A stretch of 64,000 bases of DNA, from positions 87,403-151,402 of the forward strand of contig NZ_VOGY01000012.1 of assembly GCF_008033385.1 (NCBI RefSeq). Reading direction: 5' to 3'. The stretch is from Algibacter pacificus. GTDB taxonomy: Bacteria > Bacteroidota > Bacteroidia > Flavobacteriales > Flavobacteriaceae. Position 1 is the first letter of the stretch; the number at the start of each line of letters is the position of its first letter. Of the stretch, positions 39,333-48,599 are shown piece after piece. Made by a program: the position numbers and the translations under genes. Under the pieces are notes generated by a model. The model saw only the letters and a list, made by a program, of their open reading frames with translations, had not been told where the DNA came from and did not search any database.

Positions 39333-40706
39333 TTATTCCATAGAATCTAAAATCATTTTTATATCTTCTTCAGTAGTATCCGGATTTATAAAACAAAAAC
39401 GCGAACAAGTTTCAAAAGTATCTCCTTTTTTCCATTTTGTTGGGGTTACCAAAGCAAAACCTTTTTCATGATTTTCATAAGTCCAATGGGTATAGTCTTC
39501 AGGCTTCCATCCTATTCTTCTGTAAATTACGCAAGACAAACTAGGTGCTCTAACCAATTCTACAAAAGGCCTTTCTTCAATAAGCTTTCCTGCAATTTGA
39601 GCCAATTCTAAGCCGCGTTCTACGGCTTCTTTATACTTATCGGTACCATGCATGGCTAAAGAAAACCACAACGGCAAGCCTCTAACTCGGCGTGTTAATT
39701 GGATTTGATAATCGGTTGGATTAAAACCATGAGCCCCTTCATCTTTAAAAATGTCTAAATACGATCCTTCTTGTGAGTGTGCTTTTTTTGCTAATTCCGG
39801 AGTTTTATAAATAACGGCACCACAATCATAGGGTGCAAACATCCATTTATGCGGGTCTATTGTAATACTATCGGCAGTTTCAATACCATTAAATAAATGT
39901 CTTACTGAATCGGCTGCTAAAGCGCCACCGCCATAAGCCGCATCGACATGAAACCAAAGCTGTTCCTTTTCGCAAATTGTACCAATACCTGATAAATCGT
40001 CTATAATCCCAGCATTGGTTGTACCTCCTGTGGCTACTACGGCAAACAATCGTTTACGTTCCTCTGGCATTAAGCTATCTATTTTAGCTTGTAGAGCATC
40101 GCCGTACATTACATCTTCGGTATCTACAAATAGCACATCGGCATCCACCACTTTAGCCATAGATTTTACAGAGGAATGAGCACCTATTGATGTAATTATC
40201 AATCCTTTTCTTGAGTTATTTTCAGCATCTAAACTACGCCAATATTCTCGTGCTGTAACAATAGCCGATAAATTAGCTGCCGTACCACCACTAGTAAATA
40301 CACCAAAAGCTCCCTTGGGTAAACCGGTTAAAGATACGATCCATTTCATGGCTTCATTTTCACAAAAAATGCCTCCCGCACCTTCCATCCAATACGCCCC
40401 GTGAATACTAGAAGCCGAGGTAACCAAATCGAACATAATGGCCGCTCTTGTGGGCGAAGCTGGAACAAAGGCTAAATTTCTTGGATGATCTATTGGAACA
40501 TTAGCGTTCATTAAATGCTTTTTCCACAAATTAAAAGCATACTCTCCACCTACACCTGATGCTGTAACGGTTTCACCAACCAATGCTTTAAGATCTACTG
40601 CCGTTTGAGGCTTTCCTATTTTATGTTTAGTAGAAGTAATTCTGTCTATGGTGTATTTCATAACATCCATAGTCATTTCTATCAACTCAATATCAATTTT
40701 GTGCAT
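39333..40706 (-). CDS. Group II PLP-dependent decarboxylase (aromatic amino-acid decarboxylase-like)
   Basis: The 457-residue protein is of group II decarboxylase type (aromatic L-amino acid or glutamate decarboxylase superfamily). It has GVFTSGGTAANLSAIV, FHVDAAYGGGALAADS and the PLP-binding K287 in IDPHKWMFAPYDCGAV. The substrate cannot be stated; the family includes Trp, Tyr, Dopa and Glu decarboxylases. The start is ATG at 40706, 8 bp after the bshC stop, suggesting one transcript. The other side is guaA. Confidence 0.85.
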   Translation of the reverse strand: MHKIDIELIEMTMDVMKYTIDRITSTKHKIGKPQTAVDLKALVGETVTASGVGGEYAFNLWKKHLMNANVPIDHPRNLAFVPASPTRAAIMFDLVTSASSIHGAYWMEGAGGIFCENEAMKWIVSLTGLPKGAFGVFTSGGTAANLSAIVTAREYWRSLDAENNSRKGLIITSIGAHSSVKSMAKVVDADVLFVDTEDVMYGDALQAKIDSLMPEERKRLFAVVATGGTTNAGIIDDLSGIGTICEKEQLWFHVDAAYGGGALAADSVRHLFNGIETADSITIDPHKWMFAPYDCGAVIYKTPELAKKAHSQEGSYLDIFKDEGAHGFNPTDYQIQLTRRVRGLPLWFSLAMHGTDKYKEAVERGLELAQIAGKLIEERPFVELVRAPSLSCVIYRRIGWKPEDYTHWTYENHEKGFALVTPTKWKKGDTFETCSRFCFINPDTTEEDIKMILDSME

Positions 40707-40714
40707 GCTTAAAT

Positions 40715-42316
40715 TTATAGTGTTATTATTAAAAACTCGCCTTTTAAAGGTTCTAGGTTTTCAATTAAATTAGGGATTAACTTTGTACCATATTCCAAAT
40801 AAAACTCCGAAAAATTGGTATTTCTTTCCTGTAAACTTCCTCCCGGAAAAAGTTCGGTTTGCAAATCGGTCATTCTAGAAACAGCATCCTTTAATTTTCT
40901 TTTTTGGGCTTTTAACAATCTATTTTCAAGATGTTCTAAACCTTTTAATTGTTTAATTTCTTGTGCTTTTACAGCTCCTAAAAAGGTTTTATCTGTTTCT
41001 TCTGCAATCTTGTACATGTTATCAAACTGCTGTACCAAATACTTCTTTTGTTCAGAAAAATCAATATCAATATTAGAAATTTCTCTAACTTTTTTATTGA
41101 TGAAGGCATTTCTTTTTAAGAATACATCTTCTTTAGAAATATTAAGTTTTTCAAGTTTCTTCTGCTGACTCGCCGTTTGTATTAAAACTGAATTCCTTAA
41201 TAATAGCACTGGAAAAGGTACATTAACGGTATTAAAATATTTTTGCAGCTCAAACCAATATGCTAATTCACCACCACCACCAATATAACAAAGGTTTGGT
41301 AAAATAACTTCTTGATATAAAGGTCTCATAATTACATTTGGTGAAAAATGTTCTGGATGTTTTTTCACCTCTTCTAAAATAGCTTCTTTTGTCCAAGTAA
41401 TTTCCGTATTTATCACTTTATAAACAGCATTCTCAAAAACAATACGTTCTCTTAAATTTTCATTTAAATAGAATAAATTTATTTCTCTTGGATTTACTTG
41501 GGCCTTAAAATTTCCAGAATACTCACTTAAGTCTTCAATAGTTTCAGAAACGGCTTTAAAGGCTGTTTCATTCAATAATTCGGTTTCTATATACGGTATA
41601 AACTGTTTTTTTAATTCTGCCTGATTTGCTTCAACAATTACTAAACCATATTCGCTAAATAAAGCATTAGCCAAATATCGAGTAGCATCGGCTAAATTAT
41701 CGTGCTCCAAATAGGCCTTTTTAAAAATATTTTTTAAAAACTCTGCATTTTTAGTGTGTCCAATTTCATTCGAAAACACTTCAAAAACATCGGCTAAACC
41801 TTCGGTAGATAGTTCTCCAACAGCTCCACTTGCCTCCTTATTCCACTGTACTTTTTTTCCTCTGAAATTAAAATAATTTATTTCATCAAAATCGTGGTCT
41901 TCTGTTGCCATCCAATAAATAGGAACAAAATTCTGATTGGGATATTTTTCTTTTAATGTTTTTGAAAGATTAATAGCCGATACAATTTTATATAGAAAAT
42001 AAAGGGGTCCCGTAAATAAGTTTAACTGGTGACCTGTGGTTATTGTAAAGGTGTTTTCTAATTTTAATAAATCTATATTTTGAAGCGTTAATGCCGATGC
42101 ATCTACCTTTTTATATTGCTCAGTTAATACTTTATGCAATACATTTCGAGAGTCTTGTGTAAAACTTGCTCCCTTCTCTTCAATTTGATTTTTGAAGTTA
42201 TCAAGGTTTGGAAAACGGTTATAAAATGGTTTTAACTCTTGATTTTCATCAAGATAATCGCAAATTAAACTTGAAAAATATCCTGTGTTTTTAAACGAAA
42301 TACAGTCTGTTGGCAT
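40715..42316 (-). CDS. bshC: Bacillithiol biosynthesis cysteine-adding enzyme
   Basis: The 533-residue protein has the BshC-specific block FTITTGHQLNLFTGPLYFLYK and the downstream FVPIYWMATEDHDFDEINYF. It joins cysteine to GlcN-malate in the last step of bacillithiol synthesis. The C-terminal half has a long helical region (KLEKLNISKEDVFLKRNAF, AQEIKQLKGLEHLENRL), as known for the family. bshA and bshB are elsewhere. It is divergent from the PhoX-like gene, with a 297-bp intergenic region. Confidence 0.93.
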   Translation of the reverse strand: MPTDCISFKNTGYFSSLICDYLDENQELKPFYNRFPNLDNFKNQIEEKGASFTQDSRNVLHKVLTEQYKKVDASALTLQNIDLLKLENTFTITTGHQLNLFTGPLYFLYKIVSAINLSKTLKEKYPNQNFVPIYWMATEDHDFDEINYFNFRGKKVQWNKEASGAVGELSTEGLADVFEVFSNEIGHTKNAEFLKNIFKKAYLEHDNLADATRYLANALFSEYGLVIVEANQAELKKQFIPYIETELLNETAFKAVSETIEDLSEYSGNFKAQVNPREINLFYLNENLRERIVFENAVYKVINTEITWTKEAILEEVKKHPEHFSPNVIMRPLYQEVILPNLCYIGGGGELAYWFELQKYFNTVNVPFPVLLLRNSVLIQTASQQKKLEKLNISKEDVFLKRNAFINKKVREISNIDIDFSEQKKYLVQQFDNMYKIAEETDKTFLGAVKAQEIKQLKGLEHLENRLLKAQKRKLKDAVSRMTDLQTELFPGGSLQERNTNFSEFYLEYGTKLIPNLIENLEPLKGEFLIITL

Positions 42317-42558
42317 ATTAAAATATATAGAAAAGTGTAAATATAAGATTATTCAATTTTGCAATTCTAAAAATTTCGTTAAGAAATAAAAAGCAAAAAC
42401 AACTAGCAAGTTTGTCGTATTAAATATAAGAAACATTCATTTTATATTCTATTAACAATACACCATCAAACCATGAAGGTTCTTAATATTAAAATAACTT
42501 TTTTAACACTTAATTTACTTAAAATTAAATGAAGCACAGCAGTTAGTTAACATGGTTC

Positions 42559-42587
42559 TTTGGTTCAAGTTTTAGTTTTGAACCAAA
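42559..42587. promoter_or_regulatory. 10-bp inverted repeat upstream of the PhoX-like gene
   Basis: TTTGGTTCAA (42559-42568) and TTGAACCAAA (42578-42587) are perfect reverse complements with a 9-nt spacer. The dyad lies 26 bp before the ATG of the PhoX-like lipoprotein and 243 bp from bshC. It may be an operator or a 5'-UTR hairpin; no promoter match was settled. The remaining intergenic sequence 42317-42558 is AT-rich, with no ORF. Confidence 0.45.
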
Positions 42588-42613
42588 TTAATTAACCAAT
42601 ATTTATATATTAA

Positions 42614-44149
42614 ATGATGAACAAGTACATTAAATTATTTTTATTCCTTTTTGTTGTAACATCTACAAGCGCAGTAATAGTGAGCTGTGATATTGAGGAT
42701 GGAAAAGACGGTATTAACGGTATTGACGGAAAAGATGGTGAAGACGGAATAGATGGTGAGGATGGTGAAGATTTTACACCACCATCAGATATGTTTTCAA
42801 ATAAATCTTTATTAAACCCTTTAGTGGATATTAAACCAGAATTTAACACTGTTGAAGCTTATTCTTTAATTAGTTCTACCGATGTGCTTTCTAATGGTTT
42901 CCGCTTAGTTGGTGCCCAAGATGGTGCTGGTTTTTTGAAAGATGGTGAAGAGTATATTTACGTTGTTAATGCCGAAGATGATCATGCCGTTTCTAGAATT
43001 CGTTTTGATAAAGACCTTAATCCTATTAAAGGCGATTGGTTATTAAACAATGGTGTTGCCGATTTTGCAAGACAATGTTCTGGAACCATGTGGGAAGCTA
43101 ACATTCATGGTGGTGATAAAGACCTCTTTTTATCGGCTTCAGAAAGTCTTTCTTACGATGTAAAAGGTATTGACCCTTGGATTGAAACACCTACGCCAAC
43201 TGCTGATTTTGGTTTGGATGCTTTAGGAGAATTTTCTTGGGAAAACGCTGTGCCATTACCAAAAAACACCTATGCTGGTAAAACTGTTATAATTGGTGGT
43301 GATGATGATTCTAGTGGGTCTGAAGGTCAAGTAATCATGTATTTATCTGAAAATGGTGATGCCGATTTAGAAAATGGTAAAGTTTATGTTTTAAGATTTA
43401 AGCAAGTATCCGATGGTGCTGGAGGTGCTATGGATGTTGCTGCCGAAACTGTTTATAACGAAGGAAGTTTAGATTTTTCTAAATCTTACGATATCGAGTT
43501 TGTAGAAATTGTTGATGGTGCTAGTTTAACTAAAAACGAAATGGAAACCGCTTGTACTAACGTATTTGCCTCTCAGTTTATGCGTGTAGAAGATGTGGAT
43601 TACAGAAAAGGTAGCGATGCTAATGCAAGAGAGGTATTTTTTGCTGTAACTGGTAGAGGTCCAGGAAGAGGAACCTACAACGATTGGGGAACGGTTTATA
43701 AAATGGAACTAGACGAAACTAATCCTTTAGAGGGTAAATTAACACAAATTATTAGTGGTAATACAGATACCAACAATAAAGACGGTAATGTTGCAGAATT
43801 GCAAAGTCCAGATAATATTTGTGTTACAGAAAACTATGTGTACACACAAGAAGATCCAAACTCTTTTTCTAGAAATCATGCCGCGCAAATTTATCAAAGT
43901 GATTTAGATGGTAATAACACTAAAGTAGTATTAGCATTAAAAATTGAAAACAACTTAGCTCCAACAGGATCAACAGGTTTTTCTGGTGAGTTTGGTGCTT
44001 TAATTGATATCTCTGATAAAGTTGACGTGCCTGGTACTTTTATCTTAAACCTACAACCACATTACTGGAAAAGTGACGATTTTGTTTCAAGTAGCTTACC
44101 ACATAACCAAGGTGGACAAATTGTATTATTAAAAGGCTTAGAAAGATAG
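42614..44149 (+). CDS. PhoX/DUF839-like lipoprotein with collagen-like Gly-X-Asp tract
   Basis: The 511-residue protein starts with a lipoprotein signal peptide (LFLFVVTSTSAVIVSC, lipid Cys about residue 25). About eight Gly-X-Y triplets rich in Asp follow (GKDGINGIDGKDGEDGID), a collagen-like stalk. Then a beta-propeller-like domain has VEDVDYRKGS, VFFAVTGRGPGRGTYNDWG and LQSPDNICVTENYVYTQEDP, which resemble PhoX/DUF839 Ca-dependent phosphatases. Enzymatic activity is inferred, and the exact metal residues cannot be fixed by eye. Start: ATG at 42614 or 42617. It is followed by a terminator and then a haem peroxidase gene. Confidence 0.7.
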   Translation: MMNKYIKLFLFLFVVTSTSAVIVSCDIEDGKDGINGIDGKDGEDGIDGEDGEDFTPPSDMFSNKSLLNPLVDIKPEFNTVEAYSLISSTDVLSNGFRLVGAQDGAGFLKDGEEYIYVVNAEDDHAVSRIRFDKDLNPIKGDWLLNNGVADFARQCSGTMWEANIHGGDKDLFLSASESLSYDVKGIDPWIETPTPTADFGLDALGEFSWENAVPLPKNTYAGKTVIIGGDDDSSGSEGQVIMYLSENGDADLENGKVYVLRFKQVSDGAGGAMDVAAETVYNEGSLDFSKSYDIEFVEIVDGASLTKNEMETACTNVFASQFMRVEDVDYRKGSDANAREVFFAVTGRGPGRGTYNDWGTVYKMELDETNPLEGKLTQIISGNTDTNNKDGNVAELQSPDNICVTENYVYTQEDPNSFSRNHAAQIYQSDLDGNNTKVVLALKIENNLAPTGSTGFSGEFGALIDISDKVDVPGTFILNLQPHYWKSDDFVSSSLPHNQGGQIVLLKGLER

Positions 44150-44174
44150 TAAACACTATATTTTTTTTAATATT

Positions 44175-44205
44175 AAGAATCTCCATTTTTACAATGGAGA
44201 TTCTT
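44175..44205 (+). terminator. Intrinsic terminator between the PhoX-like and peroxidase genes
   Basis: AAGAATCTCCATT (44175-44187) pairs with AATGGAGATTCTT (44193-44205), followed by TCATTTTT. It suggests only partial readthrough to the downstream peroxidase gene, which starts at 44228. Confidence 0.75.
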
Positions 44206-44227
44206 TCATTTTTATAACTTTTCACAC

Positions 44228-46039
44228 ATGTTTCGATATTTAAAATCGTTAGTCTTCTTAATCATTTGTATTCTAACCACATCTTGCCAACAGGATAAAA
44301 AAGAAACCATTTCTGTAATAAATTGGTCGGCAGCACAAAAGTATTACGCCCAAAACATAGATTTAGCTTTAAGTTATATTGATAGTTTAGAAGTAGAAGG
44401 TATGCACGGCAAAAATGCTAAAAAGTACTTCGCATTATCTCGTGTGGCTTTTAAAAAGGCCGAACCTTACGCATCCTATTTAAATCCAGAGGTTGGACAC
44501 AGAGCAAACGGCCCGGCCCTACCTATTTATAAAGAAGATACCGGAAAAATTATAAAACCCGTTGGTTATCAAAAAATAGAAGAAAGTATTTATGATAATA
44601 ACACGTCCGAAGCCGATTTTAAACAAGAATTATATGTACAAAAAGGCATGCTTTCTAACTTGAAAAAAGCCATTGAAAAACGAGAACTAAATCCGCAGCG
44701 CTTTTTTATTGCCACCCACCAACAACTGTTAAGAATTGTAAGTTTAGCTATCTCTGGTTTTGATACACCGGTAAGTCATTTGGGGATTGAAGAAACTATT
44801 ATTTCTCTAGAAAGTTTGCAAACCGTTTATAAGTCCACGATAGAAAATAGTATTAAACTTAAAAACAAAAAATTAGACTCCAATTTTAATACTAATATTG
44901 AAAAAGCGATTGCCTTTATCAATAAAAACAAGGATTTTGATACTTTTGATCGTTTTACATTTACACGCGATTACATGAATCCGATTACTCGGAATTGGGT
45001 TGATATTAGAAAGTCTAGTGCCCTTTGGGATCCTATAGATTCCACACCTTTTAATTTTGATGCCCCTACTTTTTTTGAAGACAATAGCTTTAATTTAAAT
45101 TACTTTACAGCTGCTATAAACCAAAAACCATCGGACAAACAGATTGCTTTAGGTAAAAAATTATTTTCGGATCCTAAACTTTCAGAAAATGGAAAAATGG
45201 CCTGTATTTCCTGCCATTTACCTAATAAAGGCTATGCTGATAATGTGGCACTAAATTTAGATAATCAAGGTAAACCATTGCAACGTAATACACCAACGCT
45301 TATAAACACCGCGTTTCAACAAAGTTTCTTTTTAGACGGACGCTCAAATACCTTATTGGATCAAATTTCAGCGGTATTTACAAATGATAAAGAGTTTAAT
45401 TCTAACGTTCATAAATTCTCTAATGCTATTTTAACAGATTCCACGTATACAGCGCTTTTTAAAGAGGCCTTCGGGAAAGTATCTTCTAAAAACACAGATG
45501 TCATCAAAGCGATTTCGTCTTATATTTCAACCTTAAATGGTTTCAATTCTAAATTTGATAAAAATATAAGAGGCGAAGAAAATAATTTTTCAGAAGAAGA
45601 AAAACTGGGATACAATTTATTTATGGGAAAAGCCCTTTGTGCTACTTGCCACTTTATGCCGTTAACAAACGGAACCGTGCCCCCATTTTTTACAGAAACA
45701 GAAAAAGAGGTTATTGGCGTACCTGAAACTGCAGAAAACAAGAAGTTAGATGATGATTTAGGTTTCTATTGGAGTTTTGAAGAACCTTTACATAAAGGCA
45801 TGTTTAAAACACCTTCTATTAGAAATATAGCCGAAACCGCACCATATATGCATAATGGTGTTTACAAGACACTGGAACAAGTCGTTGAATTTTACAACCT
45901 TGGAGGAGGTGGCGGACTTGGTTTCGACTTAGAACACCAAACTTTACCCTTCGATGAGCTTAATTTAACTTCCGAAGAGCAAAATGCTTTAGTAGCTTTC
46001 ATGAAAACTTTAACAGCAACGGTTGATGATTTGTATTAG
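44228..46039 (+). CDS. Di-haem cytochrome c peroxidase (MauG/CcpA type) lipoprotein
   Basis: The 603-residue protein has a lipoprotein signal (FLIICILTTSC), an N-terminal helical extension of about 250 residues, and a MauG-like di-haem peroxidase domain. Haem motifs are CISCH at residues 326-330 and CATCH at 471-475. A further conserved Met (M541 in APYMHNG) could be an axial ligand. These enzymes detoxify peroxide or modify substrates in the periplasm. It follows the PhoX-like gene, a pairing whose shared role is unknown. Confidence 0.85.
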   Translation: MFRYLKSLVFLIICILTTSCQQDKKETISVINWSAAQKYYAQNIDLALSYIDSLEVEGMHGKNAKKYFALSRVAFKKAEPYASYLNPEVGHRANGPALPIYKEDTGKIIKPVGYQKIEESIYDNNTSEADFKQELYVQKGMLSNLKKAIEKRELNPQRFFIATHQQLLRIVSLAISGFDTPVSHLGIEETIISLESLQTVYKSTIENSIKLKNKKLDSNFNTNIEKAIAFINKNKDFDTFDRFTFTRDYMNPITRNWVDIRKSSALWDPIDSTPFNFDAPTFFEDNSFNLNYFTAAINQKPSDKQIALGKKLFSDPKLSENGKMACISCHLPNKGYADNVALNLDNQGKPLQRNTPTLINTAFQQSFFLDGRSNTLLDQISAVFTNDKEFNSNVHKFSNAILTDSTYTALFKEAFGKVSSKNTDVIKAISSYISTLNGFNSKFDKNIRGEENNFSEEEKLGYNLFMGKALCATCHFMPLTNGTVPPFFTETEKEVIGVPETAENKKLDDDLGFYWSFEEPLHKGMFKTPSIRNIAETAPYMHNGVYKTLEQVVEFYNLGGGGGLGFDLEHQTLPFDELNLTSEEQNALVAFMKTLTATVDDLY

Positions 46040-46060
46040 CGAGCACAGATAACTTAATAT

Positions 46061-46097
46061 AAAAGAGGCATAATCATTTTTTGATTATGCCTCTTTT
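46061..46097. terminator. Bidirectional terminator
   Basis: AAAAGAGGCATAATCA (46061-46076) pairs with TGATTATGCCTCTTTT, with T-runs on both strands. It serves the peroxidase gene (+) and the DUF2461 gene (-). Confidence 0.9.
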
Positions 46098-46099
46098 TT

Positions 46100-46783
46100 T
46101 TAATCCTCAATAAGAGAAACACCATTTAAATCGGTAGTTAACACATCGCTCATATAATCGAAATATGGACGAATAGCCTTAAAAGCTTCATCTATTTGAT
46201 CTAAAAAATGAGGATCCAAAACGTCTTTATCCGAAAATTTTTTCGTAAAAATGAATTGTTTCTTTTTAATTAAATCAATAGCTTTATGTTCTTTATTAAA
46301 ACCGCGTGGTGCTGTTTTTACTTCATCACCAACCAAATTACCCCAAATGGACTTAAAATGTTCTTCATTAATAATAGCTCTTATTTCGCTATCATCCATT
46401 TCAAATTCTTTACGAATTCGCATTAAATCGGCCGATTCTGGATCCCAAAATCCGGTAGCAATAAAACTTTCATTATTAGGTTGAAGGTGCACATAATAGC
46501 CTCCACGTAATCTTGGTTTAGTTCTATGAAACGAACCTCCAAAATGTGTTTTATAAGGCAGTTTATTTTTTGAAAAACGGACATCGCGATAAATTCTAAA
46601 TATTTTTAGTTTATCGATATCATCATGTGTTGTTAAATTTCCTAAAACGGCATTATAAAAGGTTTTAACTTCTTTTTCCATAGCCTTAAATTCAGGCTTA
46701 TTTTCATTAAACCAATCACGGTTATTATTTTTTTCTAATTTTTTAAAAAAGGTGAAAACAGATTTTGGTACAGAAACACTCAT
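46100..46783 (-). CDS. DUF2461 family protein
   Basis: The protein is 227 residues from MSVSVPKSVFTFFKKL. The family motifs NNNRDWFNENKPEFKAMEK, FRIYRDVRFSKNKLPYKTHF and RGGYYVHLQPNNESFIATGF are visible (TIGR02453). Function is unknown, and it is soluble. The open frame extends to 46819, but the ATG at 46783 is preferred because homologues start at the S/V-rich segment before the first helix. Confidence 0.87.
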   Translation of the reverse strand: MSVSVPKSVFTFFKKLEKNNNRDWFNENKPEFKAMEKEVKTFYNAVLGNLTTHDDIDKLKIFRIYRDVRFSKNKLPYKTHFGGSFHRTKPRLRGGYYVHLQPNNESFIATGFWDPESADLMRIRKEFEMDDSEIRAIINEEHFKSIWGNLVGDEVKTAPRGFNKEHKAIDLIKKKQFIFTKKFSDKDVLDPHFLDQIDEAFKAIRPYFDYMSDVLTTDLNGVSLIED

Positions 46784-46817
46784 ATATAATAATTCATTTA
46801 ATAGTGGTGTAAAATAC

Positions 46818-46846
46818 AAAAAGTCCCGAACTGATCGAGACTTTTA
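46818..46846 (-). terminator. Weak hairpin terminator for the MscS gene
   Basis: AAAAGTC (46819-46825) and GACTTTT (46839-46845), with a few T after it on the minus strand. It lies between the mechanosensitive channel (ending 46979) and the start of the DUF2461 gene. Confidence 0.45.
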
Positions 46847-46978
46847 TTAATAACTTAATGCCATAACACAACTATGTGATTACTTTTAAAAATAACATCA
46901 CCACTTGATAGTTGCGCTATACATACAAGTTTTTGTTTTATATTCGAATAATAATTTATCTCAAATACTATACCCACT

Positions 46979-47887
46979 CTAGTTATTAGAGTATTCGTTA
47001 TTTTTAAAAACTTCAGGTGCTTCCATAGATAATTTATTATCAAATTGAAGTGTTCGAATAGGGAAAGGTATGTTAACGCCCGCCTTATCATAAGCCTTTT
47101 TAATGGCTATAATAGCTGCAGTTTTGGCTCTATATTTTTCTAATAAACTTTCGGAATCAATCCAGAATCTACATAAATAATTAATAGAACTCCCGCCAAA
47201 TTCTTCATAGTAAAACTCTACATCATCTGCACTTTCCACTTGATCAAAAGTGTCCGCAATAGTTTGTTTGGTAAGTGTTTTTACTTCTTCTAAGTCAGAC
47301 TCATATCCTACCCCACACTCCAAAGCTACACGCATTTTGGTGGTTAAAGAATAGTTTTTTAAAGGGTTTTCTAAAATCATTTTATTAGGAAGTACCACGA
47401 TATTATTATCGGCTTCTTTAATAACAAATTCCCTTAAATTAATATCTATAACCTCTCCAGAATGTCCATTGGTTTCTACCCAATTTCCAATTTGTATTTT
47501 TTCTCTAAAAGAAAGAGAAATTCCTGCAACCGTATTACTTAATGTGTTTTGTAAAGCTAAACCAATAGCTAAACCAGCAACACCTGCGGTAGCTAATAAC
47601 GATGTTAAGGTTTTACTTAAATTTAATATTCCAAGAGAAATATACAAGCCTATAATTACTAAAACTACAGCCGATACTCTTGAAATCATGTGTGCTACAG
47701 AATCCTGCTGCACACGTTTAGCAACTAATCTATAGGTTATTTTATTTACATATTTTGCAGCAAAATAAGCCACAATGGATACCAAAATTGCTAATGCTAG
47801 ATTTGGTAAATATTCTATTAAAGTTGTAAACCAACCTTCTAATTTTGTCAGAAGACTATTAAACGCCTCATCAAATGCCATGTCCAT
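46979..47887 (-). CDS. Small-conductance mechanosensitive channel (MscS family)
   Basis: The 302-residue protein has a first helix (TLIEYLPNLALAILVSIVAYFAAKYV), a second (VSAVVLVIIGLYISLGILN) and the pore-lining TM3 (LATAGVAGLAIGLALQNTLSNTVAGISLSF), rich in Gly/Ala as in MscS. The cytoplasmic beta domain has IGNWVETNGHSGEVIDINLRE, and the C-terminal alpha/beta domain ends in GVNIPFPIRTLQF. It protects from osmotic downshock. The start could be ATG at 47887 or 47881 (MAFDEAFNSLL). Confidence 0.92.
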   Translation of the reverse strand: MDMAFDEAFNSLLTKLEGWFTTLIEYLPNLALAILVSIVAYFAAKYVNKITYRLVAKRVQQDSVAHMISRVSAVVLVIIGLYISLGILNLSKTLTSLLATAGVAGLAIGLALQNTLSNTVAGISLSFREKIQIGNWVETNGHSGEVIDINLREFVIKEADNNIVVLPNKMILENPLKNYSLTTKMRVALECGVGYESDLEEVKTLTKQTIADTFDQVESADDVEFYYEEFGGSSINYLCRFWIDSESLLEKYRAKTAAIIAIKKAYDKAGVNIPFPIRTLQFDNKLSMEAPEVFKNNEYSNN

Positions 47888-47940
47888 GTTTAATGTTTTT
47901 TAAGATTATTAATTCATTTTTGCAAAAAAATTAACAAAAC

Positions 47941-48447
47941 TTAAATCACTTCAACCACCTTTGCTTTTGGAATTTCGGATGATTTTTTTGTCCAAGCTTC
48001 TAGCATCCAACTCGTTTTTTCTAGTTCTCTAATGTATGCCCCTATTAAATCGGCTGTACCTTCATCCATAGCTATGTTGGCTTTTTCCATAACTTTACCC
48101 ATTTGCTCTAAAAGCAATTTGTGGTCGTTTAGGGTTTCCAAAACCATGTCTCGATCGGATTTAAGGGCTGCTTTTTCTTTTATTGTTGAAGATTTAAGAT
48201 AGTCTTCTAACTGACTCATAGGGTGATAGCGCAGTGTTAAAATACGCTCTGCAATTTCATCTATTTTTACTCGAGCGTCATTGTATAATTCTTCAAATTT
48301 CTCGTGCAAATCGAAAAAATTACTTCCAATTATATTCCAATGATTACTTCGTAATTTTTGATAGTAAACATGGTAGTCTGCTAATAAAATATTCATTTCC
48401 ACCACCACCGGTAATAAGTCTTCATCATTCATTTTTAAATAGCTCAT
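47941..48447 (-). CDS. Dps-like DNA-binding ferritin
   Basis: The product from MSYLKMNDEDLL (ATG at 48447) is about 168 residues. It has the Dps ferroxidase motifs: QKLRSNHWNIIGSNFFDLHE (His/Asp/Glu) and ELYNDARVKIDEIAERIL. It forms iron-storing, DNA-protecting spherical complexes in stress. An in-frame ATG at 48474 would add MKGNTKKYI, but homologues begin near the 48447 start, so that was used. Confidence 0.87.
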   Translation of the reverse strand: MSYLKMNDEDLLPVVVEMNILLADYHVYYQKLRSNHWNIIGSNFFDLHEKFEELYNDARVKIDEIAERILTLRYHPMSQLEDYLKSSTIKEKAALKSDRDMVLETLNDHKLLLEQMGKVMEKANIAMDEGTADLIGAYIRELEKTSWMLEAWTKKSSEIPKAKVVEVI

Positions 48448-48599
48448 AATATATTTTTTTGTGTTCCCTTTCAATATAAGAGCTATTTAAAAAATGTCAA
48501 GCCCTTTAACAGGCTTTAACGGTGTTAAGATTTATTTAACTTAAATTATGTTAATAAAAACATAATTTGTTAAAATAATTAAGAATAAAAAAGTATAAA

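Noticed and set aside
42610..42849. 79-codon minus-strand ORF opposite the collagen-like tract
   Set aside because: Its Ser/Pro repeats are just the complement of the Gly-X-Asp codons.
46855..47091. 78-codon minus-strand ORF overlapping the mscS 3' end
   Set aside because: It overlaps the conserved MscS C-terminus in another frame and has no recognisable features.
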